DNA of 64,000 bases. It comes from Blastocatellia bacterium. Lineage in GTDB: Bacteria > Acidobacteriota > Blastocatellia > Chloracidobacteriales > Chloracidobacteriaceae. How positions within the stretch are numbered: the stretch's first letter is position 1; each line of letters opens with the position of its first letter. Where the stretch lies: NCBI GenBank assembly GCA_019695185.1, contig JAIBAN010000024.1, forward strand, positions 23,362 to 87,361, given 5' to 3'. Both the position numbers and the translations under genes were made by a program. Below, one piece after another: positions 26,286 through 35,271 of the stretch. The notes under the pieces were generated by a model, which was not told the DNA's origin, made no database searches, and saw nothing but the letters and a program-made list of their open reading frames with translations.

Positions 26286-26555
26286 CTATGAGCCAAAGAT
26301 TTCTTCATGGGCCTGGATTGCGGCTTCAAGACTTTCAAAAAGGCCGGACCGGATTTCTGGGGCCTCTTCAAGAAATAATTCAAGAAACTGCTTCTCCAAT
26401 TGAATGCTTTGCACTTGGTCGAAAGGCTGACGATAAAAATCAGCACTTTGAACACAGAACTTTCCAAGCGGGAGAACCTGGAAACAGCGGTAGCGCACTA
26501 ATGTTTCCTCATCCTTCCTTATCCAAATATCAATTGCCTGATAAAGATTTTTCAT
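26286..26555 (-). CDS. Small conserved-looking protein downstream of a crotonase
   Basis: 89 residues from the ATG at 26555, which has a strong AGGAAAGG just upstream; the open frame to 26621 only overlaps the crotonase gene and is discarded. The protein is acidic with an amphipathic C-terminal half (LEKQFLELFLEEAPEIRSGL, then ESLEAAIQAHEEIF) and no signal, membrane segment or motif I recognise. It starts eight bases after the crotonase stop, so the two are surely co-transcribed. Function unknown. Confidence 0.75.
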   Translation of the reverse strand: MKNLYQAIDIWIRKDEETLVRYRCFQVLPLGKFCVQSADFYRQPFDQVQSIQLEKQFLELFLEEAPEIRSGLFESLEAAIQAHEEIFGS

Positions 26556-26563
26556 CCTTTCCT

Positions 26564-27331
26564 CTATTTCTTTTTTTCCACAAAAGCCTGAATGCGCTGG
26601 CGGGCAGCTTCCGAAGCCCACAGCTCAAGCTGCACCTCGCGTTCGCGCAGGGTCGCAGCTTCCAGCGTCACGGGCGGAGCACCCGCAAGCGATTTTTTGA
26701 TTTCGGTCAACGCCTGGGGGGACGCGGCAGCCAGTTTTTCAGCTACAGTTCGAACCGTTTCAAGCAGCAGTTCCGGTGCAACCACACGATTCACCAACCC
26801 AATCTGGAGCGCCGTTTGGGCGTGCAGCGGTTCGCCGGTCAACATCAACTCTGCGGCGCGGGCCGTTCCAATCAATCGGGGCAGGAGGAAGCTGCCGCCC
26901 CAATCGGGATGCAGTCCCAGTTTGATGAATGCCTGTGAGAACACCGCCGTTTCGGAGGCATAGCGCAGGTCGCAGGCCAGGGCCAGATTGCAACCGGCTC
27001 CTGCTGCCACGCCATTGACGGCGGCCAGCACCGGTTTGGCAGCGGTCTGAATGGTCCGCACAATTTCACCGCCCAGATTCAGCCAGTTGGTGAATTTCTC
27101 CCGCTCTTCGCCTTGCTGAGTGGCGTGCATGGCCGCGACATCGCCGCCAGCGCAAAAAGCCCTCCCGGCTCCGGTCAGAATCAATACCCGCACCGTTTCA
27201 TCCGCCAGCCCTCGCCGGAGAGCCATCAGCAATTCTTCGCGCATGGTTCCGGCAAAAGCGTTGAGCTTATCCGGACGGTTCAATGTTATGGTTGCAATTG
27301 AGTTGGTGATTTCGTAAAGAATTTCAGGCAT
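26564..27331 (-). CDS. Enoyl-CoA hydratase/isomerase family protein
   Basis: 255 residues, standard crotonase length. The oxyanion-hole loops are GRAFCAGGDVAAM and NGVAAGAGCNLALACD. At the usual catalytic position it reads HPDWGGSFLLPRLIG, closer to PaaG-type isomerases (PDAGG...LPRL) than to classical hydratases, which have a Glu there. So a delta-isomerase or ring-opening role is more likely than simple hydration. The substrate is an acyl-CoA in the cytosol. It is followed by the small gene at 26286. Confidence 0.92.
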   Translation of the reverse strand: MPEILYEITNSIATITLNRPDKLNAFAGTMREELLMALRRGLADETVRVLILTGAGRAFCAGGDVAAMHATQQGEEREKFTNWLNLGGEIVRTIQTAAKPVLAAVNGVAAGAGCNLALACDLRYASETAVFSQAFIKLGLHPDWGGSFLLPRLIGTARAAELMLTGEPLHAQTALQIGLVNRVVAPELLLETVRTVAEKLAAASPQALTEIKKSLAGAPPVTLEAATLREREVQLELWASEAARQRIQAFVEKKK

Positions 27332-27337
27332 AACCAG

Positions 27338-27430
27338 GGTTTCGGGGTTCAGGGTTCAGGGTTTTCGAATAGCGAAAAGATGGGGTCCTGATTTAGGCTT
27401 TAATTCTCAATTCTCAATTCTCAATTCAAA
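27338..27430. repeat. Mixed heptamer element (GGGTTCA left, TCAATTC right)
   Basis: GGGTTCA units (27348-27362) run into TTTTCGAATA, matching in reverse the ATTCGAAAACC end of the cores at 7.9 and 37.2 kb. A TCAATTC array follows (about 27401-27427). It looks like a chimera of two dyad types between divergent crotonase and reductase genes. Confidence 0.8.
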
Positions 27431-27461
27431 AGGCCCCTGAACCTTCATAAAAGGAAACTTC

Positions 27462-28391
27462 ATGAAAGCTGTTGTGTTTGACCGTTACGGAGACGCCAGT
27501 GTGCTGGCTGTCCGCGATATTCCGGCACCGGCAACCGATGCCAGTCAGGTGCAGGTGCGGGTGCGGGCTGCCGCATTGAACCCCAAAGACCTGCTGGTGC
27601 GCAAAGGAAAATTCAAACTCTTCACCGGCTCGCGGTTTCCCTTGGGTGTCGGGTACGATTTTTCCGGCGAGGTCATCGGCGGTTCGAAATTTGAGAAAGG
27701 CACCACTGTCTATGGCATGCTCAACGGCTGGTTTGGCCGGACGCTGGCCGAAGAGGTCGTCTGTCCTGCCAATGAATGCGCCGCCATGCCGGAATTGACT
27801 TTTACCGAAGCCGCAGCCATTCCACTGGCTGCTCTGACCGCCTTGCAAGCCCTCCGTGACCTGGGACGGCTGCAACCCGGACAAACCGTCTGTATCAACG
27901 GGGCTTCGGGTGGTGTCGGTGTCTATGCCGTTCAAATCGCCAAAGCCCTCGGAGCCCAGGTCACCACGCTTTCCAGTGCCCGGAACCTCGAACTTTGCCG
28001 CAGCCTGGGTGCGGACGAAACCCTGGATTATGCCCAGGACAAGCCTTTCAACCGTTCCAACGGGTTTGATGTGTTCTTTGATGTGTTTGGCAATTTGTCG
28101 CTCGCTAAAATTCGGAATTCCCTCAAGCCGCACGGCACCTACGTTGACACGGTGCCTTCCCGGCAAATCATCTGGGACAGCCTGCGCACCAGCCTGGGCT
28201 GGTCCAAACGGGCGCGACTGGTGGTGGTGCGGTCCCGTTCCACCGACCTGGACCTCCTTAGCCAATGGGTAACCGAGGGGAAACTCCGGCCTGTGGTGGA
28301 CCAAATCTTTCGGCTTGACCAAACCGCTGAGGCCGAAAAATACCTGGAAACCAAACGGGCACGAGGGAAAGTTGTGATTGAAATCAATTGA
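27462..28391 (+). CDS. MDR-family NADPH-dependent alcohol dehydrogenase/quinone reductase
   Basis: 309 residues. GroES-like N-domain (AALNPKDLLVRKGKFKLFTG, GVGYDFSGEV) and Rossmann domain with NGASGGVGVYAVQIAKALGA. The zinc-ligand Cys/His pattern of classical ADHs is absent, as in zeta-crystallin/quinone oxidoreductase members. The C-terminus GRLVVE-like region reads ARGKVVIEIN, usual for this subgroup. It probably reduces an alpha,beta-unsaturated carbonyl or quinone with NADPH; the exact substrate is unknown. It starts right after a mixed repeat element. Confidence 0.92.
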   Translation: MKAVVFDRYGDASVLAVRDIPAPATDASQVQVRVRAAALNPKDLLVRKGKFKLFTGSRFPLGVGYDFSGEVIGGSKFEKGTTVYGMLNGWFGRTLAEEVVCPANECAAMPELTFTEAAAIPLAALTALQALRDLGRLQPGQTVCINGASGGVGVYAVQIAKALGAQVTTLSSARNLELCRSLGADETLDYAQDKPFNRSNGFDVFFDVFGNLSLAKIRNSLKPHGTYVDTVPSRQIIWDSLRTSLGWSKRARLVVVRSRSTDLDLLSQWVTEGKLRPVVDQIFRLDQTAEAEKYLETKRARGKVVIEIN

Positions 28392-28511
28392 GAACCTTGT
28401 GCTTGCCCTCTTTGTGACAATCAATAAAGCGTCACAACCAAAGCCAATCATTGGGTAAACTCTGCGAAAGTCCACCAGCCTGCCGTTTTATTTCCGAAAG
28501 GACGTTCGCTT

Positions 28512-28706
28512 ATGTTCAACCGCATGTTCAAATATGGCCTGATTCTGGGAGCAATCGGGTTCAGTCTTGGTTTTTTCGGCCCGATGATTCTCAACCCAAC
28601 CAGCGGCAACGGGCCGCTTCTTGGAATTTTCATCACCGGTCCAGGCGGATTTGTGTTGGGTCTGCTGGTTGGATTGGTGCTGGAACTGCGCAGCCCAGCC
28701 CACTAA
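28512..28706 (+). CDS. Small two-helix membrane protein
   Basis: 64 residues. AAAGGA stands eight bases before the ATG. Two hydrophobic Gly-rich segments (YGLILGAIGFSLGFFGPMI and GIFITGPGGFVLGLLVGLVL) predict a hairpin in the inner membrane with little outside. Codon use fits its neighbours, so it is probably a real gene. No family is recognised. Upstream is the reductase gene (120 bp), downstream a 332 bp spacer. Confidence 0.7.
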   Translation: MFNRMFKYGLILGAIGFSLGFFGPMILNPTSGNGPLLGIFITGPGGFVLGLLVGLVLELRSPAH

Positions 28707-29038
28707 CCGTTTGGAACAACCTACATATCCGGTTTTCGGCCTGCCTGCCTTTGCTCCACCTGCCCGACTTCTGCTTCTGCCTTCCTGTCCTATCACAAGA
28801 AAACATAGGAATCTCACCCAGACTGATTTAGAATTCTTGAAATCAGTTCACATCGGATAGTAAAAGCTGTCTCGTAACTGAAGCATCCTTTTGGAATGGC
28901 TCTTGCATTTCTTTTCTGTTTTTCAAGGGGCACAAACCGTTTTTCAAGTTTTTCAGATGGAGTTTGACACAATCTGTGCCATGGCTCCCATTGTACGACT
29001 CATTTTAACCCATTGCGGACGACGTTCACGCACAGGAT
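28707..29038. other. Spacer upstream of the kinase gene
   Basis: 332 bp without a credible gene or heptamer array. A TTGACA at 28964-28969 could be a -35 box, but no good -10 follows at 16-18 bp. The last bases hold the kinase Shine-Dalgarno (AGGA). Confidence 0.5.
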
Positions 29039-31639
29039 ATGACTTCAAGGCCAGAAGACCCAAGCAAAACCAAGGTCCCCGCCTTTTCTCAATCCAGCGA
29101 CACGCTCATTCCTTTTCGGGCAGACCGCTATATCGGGCTGACACTCAATCATCGCTATGTCATTGAGAAGGAACTGGGCAGGGGTGGGGTAGGCGTTGTG
29201 TATCTGGCCCGTGACCAGCACCTGCATGGGAAATCCGTGGTGGTCAAACTTCTGCTGGAGGAAACCGTCCGCAGCGAATGGGCCCGAACCAAATTCCGCC
29301 AGGAAATCGAGGCGCTGGCCCGGATTGACCATCCCGGCATTGTAGGCGTGATTGACGCAGCGGAACTGCCGGACGGGACGCCCTATCTGGTTTTGCAATT
29401 TATCGAAGGCATCACCCTCCGGTCCATCATACGTCCTGGCGGACTTCCCAAGGAGCGCATTGCCGGCATCATCCGCCAAATCGGACAGGCGCTCACGGTC
29501 GCCCATGAACGCGGCGTTTTTCACCGGGATTTGAAACCCGAAAATATCATGCTCCAGAGCTACGGCACCGGGCCCGAGCAAGTCAAAATCATTGATTTTG
29601 GCATTGCCAGAGTGGAAAATTCGCAGGTTTCCCTCAATACAAGCGACTCCATCGTGGCCGGAACCGTGGCCTATATGTCGCCTGAACAGCTACAGGGCCT
29701 GCCAATTACGCCCCGCAGCGATATTTACTCGCTGGGAATCATTGTCTATGAAATGTTGACGGGGAAACGCCCCTTTGACAACCGCTCGGCGGTCAAGGTC
29801 TATGAGGCACAGCGTTCGGGTCTGTTGCAGCTACCTTCTGAGAAAAACCCGGAGGTCCCGCCAGCCGTAGACACCGTTGTGGCCAGGGCGCTCGCCTTCC
29901 GCCCGGAAGACCGCTACATTCGGGCGCGTGATTTTGGCGAAGCCTTGTTCCGTGCCGTCTTTATTGAATACGTTGACACAAGCTTTGATGAAACCACCGA
30001 CGAATTTGTCACCATGCCAACGGCCATTCAGATTTCCAACCCACTTTCAAAAAGTGAGGAACTGGCACCCACCCTGGCCTATGACATTCCGGCCACCCAA
30101 GCAATCAGCAACCGTTTTTTAAGCACCAGTTTTCGCGGGAAAAATGGACTGGCGGCACTGACCATGGCAGTTCTGGCTACAGTCATCGGGCTCCTCTTTT
30201 ACTTTGGCTCCTTTCAAAAATCGGCTTCGCCTCCGTCGCCGCCGTTGGAACCACAAACCCGGACCCTGGCGATTCTTCCCTTTCGCAATCAACGACCTGA
30301 TACTCAAACCGATTTTTTGAGTTTTTCGCTGGCGGATGCAGTGATTACCCGGCTTGGGTACGTCAAAACCCTGGTGGTCCGGCCTTCCTCCTATGTCGAA
30401 AAATACCGCAACCAAAGCCCGGACCCCCAAAAAATTGCCGAAGAACTCAAGGTCGACACCCTGCTCACCGCCACCTATCTGAAAGACGGCAATGACCTCC
30501 GGATTACCGCCCAACTGATTGATTTACGCACCAACACCGGTATCTGGCAGGATACGATTGACATCAAGTATGACAAATTGCTCACAATTCAGGACCGGGT
30601 GGCCGAGCATATTATCGGGGGGCTGAAACTCAACCTTTCCACCGATGAAACTGCCAAGCTCAAGCGCGAAATGCCGGGTGACCCGCTGGCTTACGAGTAT
30701 TTTCTGCGCAGCATTGATAATTATGTGAACAATGATTACGAGATGGCCCGCAACATGCTCGAAAAATCCCTGGCGCTGGACCCCAAATATGCGCTGGCCT
30801 GGGCACATCTGGGGCGGACCTACAACTCGCTGGCGGCCAAGCAGTTTGGCGGCACCGAACTGGTTCGCAAAGCCGAAGCAGCCTATCGGCGGGCACTGGA
30901 AATCAACCCTGACGCCATCGAGGCCAAAATTTATATGGCCAACACCTTTACCGATTCCAACCGGGTTGAACAGGCCGTGCCCATGCTGCGCGAAGTGCTC
31001 CAAACCAACCCCAACATCGCCGAAGCCCATTGGGAATTGGGATACGCCTTCCGTTATTCAGGTTTTTTGCAGGATTCGATTCGGGAATGCGAACGGGCCC
31101 GCATGATTGACCCCAGCGTCAAAATCACGAATTCGGCTTTTAACAGCTATCTGTATAACGGGGAATATGAAAAGTTTATCCACAACCTGCCTAACCAGGA
31201 TGTGGCGTTTGTCCATTTTTACCGGGGCCTGGGTTATTTTTACCTCAAAGACATGAAACAGGCGGCAGCCAGTTTTCAACGGGCCTCCGAACTTGACACA
31301 AAGCAGTTGCAACCGCAAATCGCCTTTGCCCTGAATAGATTCATACAGGGCGAAACTGCCGCAGGCTTGGCCGTGTTGCACGAGATGGACCGTAAAATCG
31401 AAGCCTCCGGGGTGTTTGACGCCGAAGGAATTTATAAAATCGCCCAGGCGTATGCCGTCCTGGGCGACCGGGAAAACGGGCTTCGGATTTTGCGCAAAAG
31501 TGTCGAAGGGGGGTTCTTTTGTTATCCCTATCTTGAAAAAGACCCCCTGCTTGACAACCTCCGGACCGCCCCCCAGTTTGCCGAAATTCTGGCCTTGGCG
31601 CGGAAACGGCACGAAGCCTTTCGGGCCAAATTCTTTTAG
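29039..31639 (+). CDS. Membrane Ser/Thr protein kinase with TolB-like region and TPRs
   Basis: 866 residues. A PknB-type kinase domain spans about 40-310: Gly loop LGRGGVGVVYLA, K70, catalytic HRDLKPEN (D164), DFG at 186-188, and the MSPEQLQG activation-end motif. All catalytic residues are present. One membrane helix (about 370-388) follows. Then a TolB/FlgO-like domain starts TLAILPFRNQRPDTQTDFLS (about 400-540), and TPRs (about 545-830) lie outside. The last two parts resemble the stand-alone TPR protein at 20273. The layout fits a receptor kinase that senses in the periplasm through TPRs. No phosphatase is adjacent. Confidence 0.95.
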   Translation: MTSRPEDPSKTKVPAFSQSSDTLIPFRADRYIGLTLNHRYVIEKELGRGGVGVVYLARDQHLHGKSVVVKLLLEETVRSEWARTKFRQEIEALARIDHPGIVGVIDAAELPDGTPYLVLQFIEGITLRSIIRPGGLPKERIAGIIRQIGQALTVAHERGVFHRDLKPENIMLQSYGTGPEQVKIIDFGIARVENSQVSLNTSDSIVAGTVAYMSPEQLQGLPITPRSDIYSLGIIVYEMLTGKRPFDNRSAVKVYEAQRSGLLQLPSEKNPEVPPAVDTVVARALAFRPEDRYIRARDFGEALFRAVFIEYVDTSFDETTDEFVTMPTAIQISNPLSKSEELAPTLAYDIPATQAISNRFLSTSFRGKNGLAALTMAVLATVIGLLFYFGSFQKSASPPSPPLEPQTRTLAILPFRNQRPDTQTDFLSFSLADAVITRLGYVKTLVVRPSSYVEKYRNQSPDPQKIAEELKVDTLLTATYLKDGNDLRITAQLIDLRTNTGIWQDTIDIKYDKLLTIQDRVAEHIIGGLKLNLSTDETAKLKREMPGDPLAYEYFLRSIDNYVNNDYEMARNMLEKSLALDPKYALAWAHLGRTYNSLAAKQFGGTELVRKAEAAYRRALEINPDAIEAKIYMANTFTDSNRVEQAVPMLREVLQTNPNIAEAHWELGYAFRYSGFLQDSIRECERARMIDPSVKITNSAFNSYLYNGEYEKFIHNLPNQDVAFVHFYRGLGYFYLKDMKQAAASFQRASELDTKQLQPQIAFALNRFIQGETAAGLAVLHEMDRKIEASGVFDAEGIYKIAQAYAVLGDRENGLRILRKSVEGGFFCYPYLEKDPLLDNLRTAPQFAEILALARKRHEAFRAKFF

Positions 31640-31764
31640 GAAAAAACCGCCTTCCCTTCCGGTTCCGTAAGGACAAGCAATTCCCGGCCTGACATCCTTG
31701 GTTTTGTCTCGCGCCCCCTGGTTTGCAGCCAGGGTTAATTCACTTTTGGTTCCCCTGAATATCA

Positions 31765-33042
31765 ATGCCGACAGCCGACCCTGCTCCGCAATGGAGTTTC
31801 CCCACCCGCGTGCTTTTTTGTTTCACCTTTGCCTATCTGGTTTTGTACAACCTGCCGTTTCCGCTGAATATCATTCCGGCAGGCGAAGGGCTGGCCCGGC
31901 CCTATGCCAAACTGTGGGACTGGCTGGTGCCCTGGGTGGGGCAACATCTTTTTTCTCTGGTGATTACGGTTCGTCCCAACGGAAGCGGCGACACCACTTA
32001 CAATTATGTCCAGGTATGCTGCTTTGTGGTGCTGGCTGTGGCGGCGACCTTGATTTGGCTCGTGGCTGACCGGAAGCGTCCCCATTACCGCTACCTGGCT
32101 GAATGGCTCAACCGCTACCTGGCTTATTCGCTGATGACCGCCATGTTTCTGTACGGCTCGGTCAAAGTTTTCCAATCCCAGTTCCCGCCCCCGACTTTGG
32201 ACCGGCTGACACAACCATTTGGCGATGCTTCGCCCATGGGATTGCTCTGGACTTTTATGGGGGCTTCGCGGAGTTACAACTTTTTTGCCGGAATGTGTGA
32301 AATGGTTGGCGGCTTTCTGGTCGGGTTTCGCCGCACCCGGACCTTGGGGGCGTTGGTCTGTGCGGGTGTCATGAGCAACGTGGTCATGCTCAATTTCAGC
32401 TACGATGTACCGGTCAAGCTCTATTCCAGCCATTTACTGGCAATGGCGTTGTTTCTGACGCTGCCTGACCTGCGCCGACTGCTCAAATTTTTCGTGCTCA
32501 ATCAACCAACCGAAGCAGTCGTCTGTCACCCGCCGTTTACCCGTTCCTGGCTCAATCGGGCAGCAACCGGGTTGAGTGCTTTTTTTGTCTTCGGGTTGGC
32601 AGCTTACAGCCTCTATGATGCTGCCCAGCCGGACCCAGGATTTGACCTCACCGCCAAGTCCCCTTACTACGGCATTTGGCTGGTGGATGAATTTGCCGTC
32701 AACGGTCAACCGCTGCCTTTGACTGCAACCGATGACCGGCGCTGGCGCAAAGTCATTTTTGACACCACCTACTCGCTCGGCATTCAAAATATGAGCGACT
32801 CGCGCAGCCGTTATTTCATTGAATTGGACCCCGAAAAGAAAATTCTGTCGCTCTCCAAACGGGAAGACCCAGCCTGGGAAGGAGAACTGAAAGTTGAACA
32901 ACCAGCACCGGAAAATCTGATTTTGGAGGGAATGTTTGGCGGCCAACCGATACGGGCCACCTTGCACCGGGTCGAGGTTCCCCGGTTTCATTTGGTGCAT
33001 CACGGCTTCCACTGGATTAACGAAAGGCCGCCGAATCGCTAA
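31765..33042 (+). CDS. Multi-pass membrane protein, DoxX-like
   Basis: 425 residues. Seven or so hydrophobic segments cover residues 10-260 (for example VLFCFTFAYLVLYNLPFPLN and CFVVLAVAATLIWLVADRK). The rest (about 275-425) is hydrophilic. The segment order and the short KLYSSHLLAMALFLTLPDL region recall DoxX/vitamin-K-dependent carboxylase-like membrane proteins of acidobacteria, but no catalytic motif is visible and the assignment is weak. The C-terminal hydrophilic domain may be extracytoplasmic. It is the only plus-strand gene between the kinase and a convergent crotonase. Confidence 0.75.
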   Translation: MPTADPAPQWSFPTRVLFCFTFAYLVLYNLPFPLNIIPAGEGLARPYAKLWDWLVPWVGQHLFSLVITVRPNGSGDTTYNYVQVCCFVVLAVAATLIWLVADRKRPHYRYLAEWLNRYLAYSLMTAMFLYGSVKVFQSQFPPPTLDRLTQPFGDASPMGLLWTFMGASRSYNFFAGMCEMVGGFLVGFRRTRTLGALVCAGVMSNVVMLNFSYDVPVKLYSSHLLAMALFLTLPDLRRLLKFFVLNQPTEAVVCHPPFTRSWLNRAATGLSAFFVFGLAAYSLYDAAQPDPGFDLTAKSPYYGIWLVDEFAVNGQPLPLTATDDRRWRKVIFDTTYSLGIQNMSDSRSRYFIELDPEKKILSLSKREDPAWEGELKVEQPAPENLILEGMFGGQPIRATLHRVEVPRFHLVHHGFHWINERPPNR

Positions 33043-33059
33043 CCACCTAATGCTTAGAC

Positions 33060-33083
33060 CTGGGGAGTCTCTTGACTCCCCAG
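33060..33083. terminator. Bidirectional hairpin between convergent genes
   Basis: CTGGGGAGTC-TCTT-GACTCCCCAG, a perfect 10 bp stem with a four-base loop, lies between the DoxX-like and crotonase stops. The arm sequence matches the GGGGAGTC repeats at 21.95 and 43.89 kb. There is no strong T-run. Confidence 0.65.
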
Positions 33084-33111
33084 ACCTCCAAACCTAAATC
33101 GGCTTTTTCTT

Positions 33112-33900
33112 TTACTTGCCTTTGAATGAAGGCGTCCGCTTGGTCACATAGGCGTTCAGCCCTTCCTTGGCATCTTCGCTTTGGAAGAGTTGCTGTTGCA
33201 GTTCACGTTCAAGCGCCAATCCCGACTCAAACGGAATTTCCCAGCCCGACTGCACCGACCGCTTGATGCGTCCGACAGCCTTGCTGGCTTTGTTCGGCGG
33301 CACAAACTGGCCGGCGTATTCAAGCACTTTTTCCCAATAGCCTTCGGCTTCGAAAATATCATTTACGATGCCGAGTTCCTTGGCTTCTTCAAATTCAATC
33401 AAACGACCTGTAATCATCAGTTCGATGGATTTCGATTTGCCAATCAGGCGCGACAACCGCTGCGTTCCGCCGGTACCCGGCAACACACCGAGGGAAACTT
33501 CGGGAAGCCCGATTTTGCCAGCCCCGCGTTTGGCAATCCGCAAATCCGCCGCCATGGCGATTTCCATTCCGCCACCAACGGTATGTCCGTTGAGCGCGGC
33601 AATCACCAATTTCGGCGTATGCTCCAGGCGGTTGAGGGTTTCGTTGGCGTGCAGACAGAAACTGTATTTGAAGCCCGGTGTGACTTCCGAAAGCATTTTG
33701 ATGTTGGCTCCGGCGGAGAAAAATTTCTCGCCCGCGCCACGCAGCACAATGACGTGAACTTCATCATCAAAGCGTGCATTCAGAATGGCTTCGTCCAATT
33801 CCCGGTTCATTTCATAGGTGTAGGTATTGGCCGGTGGGTCGTTCATTTCGAGAATGGCAATGCCTTTCTCGACCCGATAGGTGACAAGTTCTCCTGACAT
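33112..33900 (-). CDS. Enoyl-CoA hydratase
   Basis: 262 residues. Crotonase signature intact: GEKFFSAGANIKML and NGHTVGGGMEIAMAADLRIA, then LPEVSLGVLPGTGGTQRLSRLIG (read as two parts), which carries both catalytic acidic positions of true hydratases, unlike the other crotonase at 26564. It would hydrate trans-2-enoyl-CoA in beta-oxidation. There are no thiolase or dehydrogenase genes beside it. The ATG at 33900 follows a GAGC-type weak Shine-Dalgarno; the upstream 279 bp is shared with the divergent LRR gene. Confidence 0.93.
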   Translation of the reverse strand: MSGELVTYRVEKGIAILEMNDPPANTYTYEMNRELDEAILNARFDDEVHVIVLRGAGEKFFSAGANIKMLSEVTPGFKYSFCLHANETLNRLEHTPKLVIAALNGHTVGGGMEIAMAADLRIAKRGAGKIGLPEVSLGVLPGTGGTQRLSRLIGKSKSIELMITGRLIEFEEAKELGIVNDIFEAEGYWEKVLEYAGQFVPPNKASKAVGRIKRSVQSGWEIPFESGLALERELQQQLFQSEDAKEGLNAYVTKRTPSFKGK

Positions 33901-34179
33901 ACTTCAAGCTCCTGAAAATAAAAAATTGCGTAGGATGAAACGGGCCTGCGGCAGTTTCGGCCAGCCCGGTCTGTGAAAGCTCGCGCATCCTATACAACCG
34001 ACCGGGTTGTGACAAGGTATTCTCCTGTTCCACCTGCCCCTGCCCGGTTCCAGGTTGCGCCATGGCTGGCTGTTTGGTAATGACTTAGGTGGTCAAGAAG
34101 CCGTATTATTCCGGCTTTGGCAGGAGCCTGTTGTTTCCCAATTTCTTGTGAGCCAATCCTCTGAAATATCCATCCATCT

Positions 34180-35271
34180 ATGATTTCTGCTCGTTCTTTT
34201 CTTCGATTTCCATTGCTGGCCTGTCTTTTTACGTGTGTTTCGTTCCTCACGGCGTGCAGCGAACCGTTGCCAGTCAAAGAAACGCTGGCCAAACTCCCGG
34301 CGGATGAGCGGCAAGCCTTGGAGGTGCTGCTGGCAGCGGCGGGAACTTCGGCGGAGCAGCTTCAAATCTGGGACAGTCCCATCTTGATTGAAAACAAGCC
34401 GCGTGCCCTGGCAGTCAAAGACAATCATTTGACAGGAATCAATCTGACCGGCACCACCCTGGCAGCAGTTGAAAACCTGAACCGGTTTCCCCATCTCGAA
34501 GTCTTTCTTGCCGCTGATTGCAAAATCCAAAAAGTGACCGCAACCAATCTTGCAGCTCTCACCAAACTGACGCTTTCACGCAATCAACTGGCGAACGCGG
34601 AGGGTATTGGCGACCTGCCGAAATTGATTTACCTCAACCTGGACGGGAATCAACTGACCAGTGTGGCAGCCTTGAAAAACCTGCCGGAACTGGCCAATCT
34701 CAATCTCAGCCAGAACCAACTGACCGAAGTTGACCGCCTGCCGGAATTTCCCAAACTGCTGTATGTCAACCTTTCGCACAACCCGCTTGAGCGAATGCCG
34801 CCGACCCGTCCCAAACGTGGCTGGAGCCTTACGGCGGAAGGAAACCCGCCCCTCAAAAACATTGTCGAAAAATTGCCGGAGACCGGTTCCAATCCCGTTC
34901 CGGAAACCCAAATTTCGTGTTCGGCCAATTTGACTCAAACCCAGTATGAGTGTTCCGGGAGTTGTTCCAAACCGGGAAAAGGAGCCATCCGCCTGACCAC
35001 ACAACGACAACCCGTTGTGTACGGCTATGTGCGCGGAACCGTCGAAATGGAAGTGGCAGTCAAACAGGGACGGGTGCGGGTTTATCTGGAAAACCCCTGG
35101 GGCAAGGGATATGTCTGGGCTGACGCCACGCCCGAACAACCAGCCCGGCTCTATGGCAATCTTTGTACCTGGTCCAATCCGGGCAAAGCCAACACCTATC
35201 TTTACGGCTGGGTTTGGGAAAGCCCGGATGACCAGGCACAAAATCTGACCTTTCGCTTGAATCACCAATGA
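34180..35271 (+). CDS. Leucine-rich-repeat lipoprotein
   Basis: 363 residues. The signal peptide ends in the lipobox LTAC with Cys 26. About five to six LRRs of the short bacterial type follow (NLAALTKLTLSRNQLANAEG, LPKLIYLNLDGNQLTSVAAL), at about residues 90-210. The C-terminal 130 residues have four Cys, probably disulfide-bonded (ISCSANLTQTQYECSGSC), in a beta-rich region. It is probably anchored to the outer membrane facing the periplasm or surface. Its stop overlaps the ATG of the macro-domain gene by four bases (ATGA), so the two are translationally coupled. Confidence 0.85.
   Translation: MISARSFLRFPLLACLFTCVSFLTACSEPLPVKETLAKLPADERQALEVLLAAAGTSAEQLQIWDSPILIENKPRALAVKDNHLTGINLTGTTLAAVENLNRFPHLEVFLAADCKIQKVTATNLAALTKLTLSRNQLANAEGIGDLPKLIYLNLDGNQLTSVAALKNLPELANLNLSQNQLTEVDRLPEFPKLLYVNLSHNPLERMPPTRPKRGWSLTAEGNPPLKNIVEKLPETGSNPVPETQISCSANLTQTQYECSGSCSKPGKGAIRLTTQRQPVVYGYVRGTVEMEVAVKQGRVRVYLENPWGKGYVWADATPEQPARLYGNLCTWSNPGKANTYLYGWVWESPDDQAQNLTFRLNHQ

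Noticed and set aside
27426..28475. A 349-codon minus-strand open frame opposite the MDR reductase
   Set aside because: The plus strand has a complete, well-conserved reductase; the antisense protein has no motif and includes array sequence.
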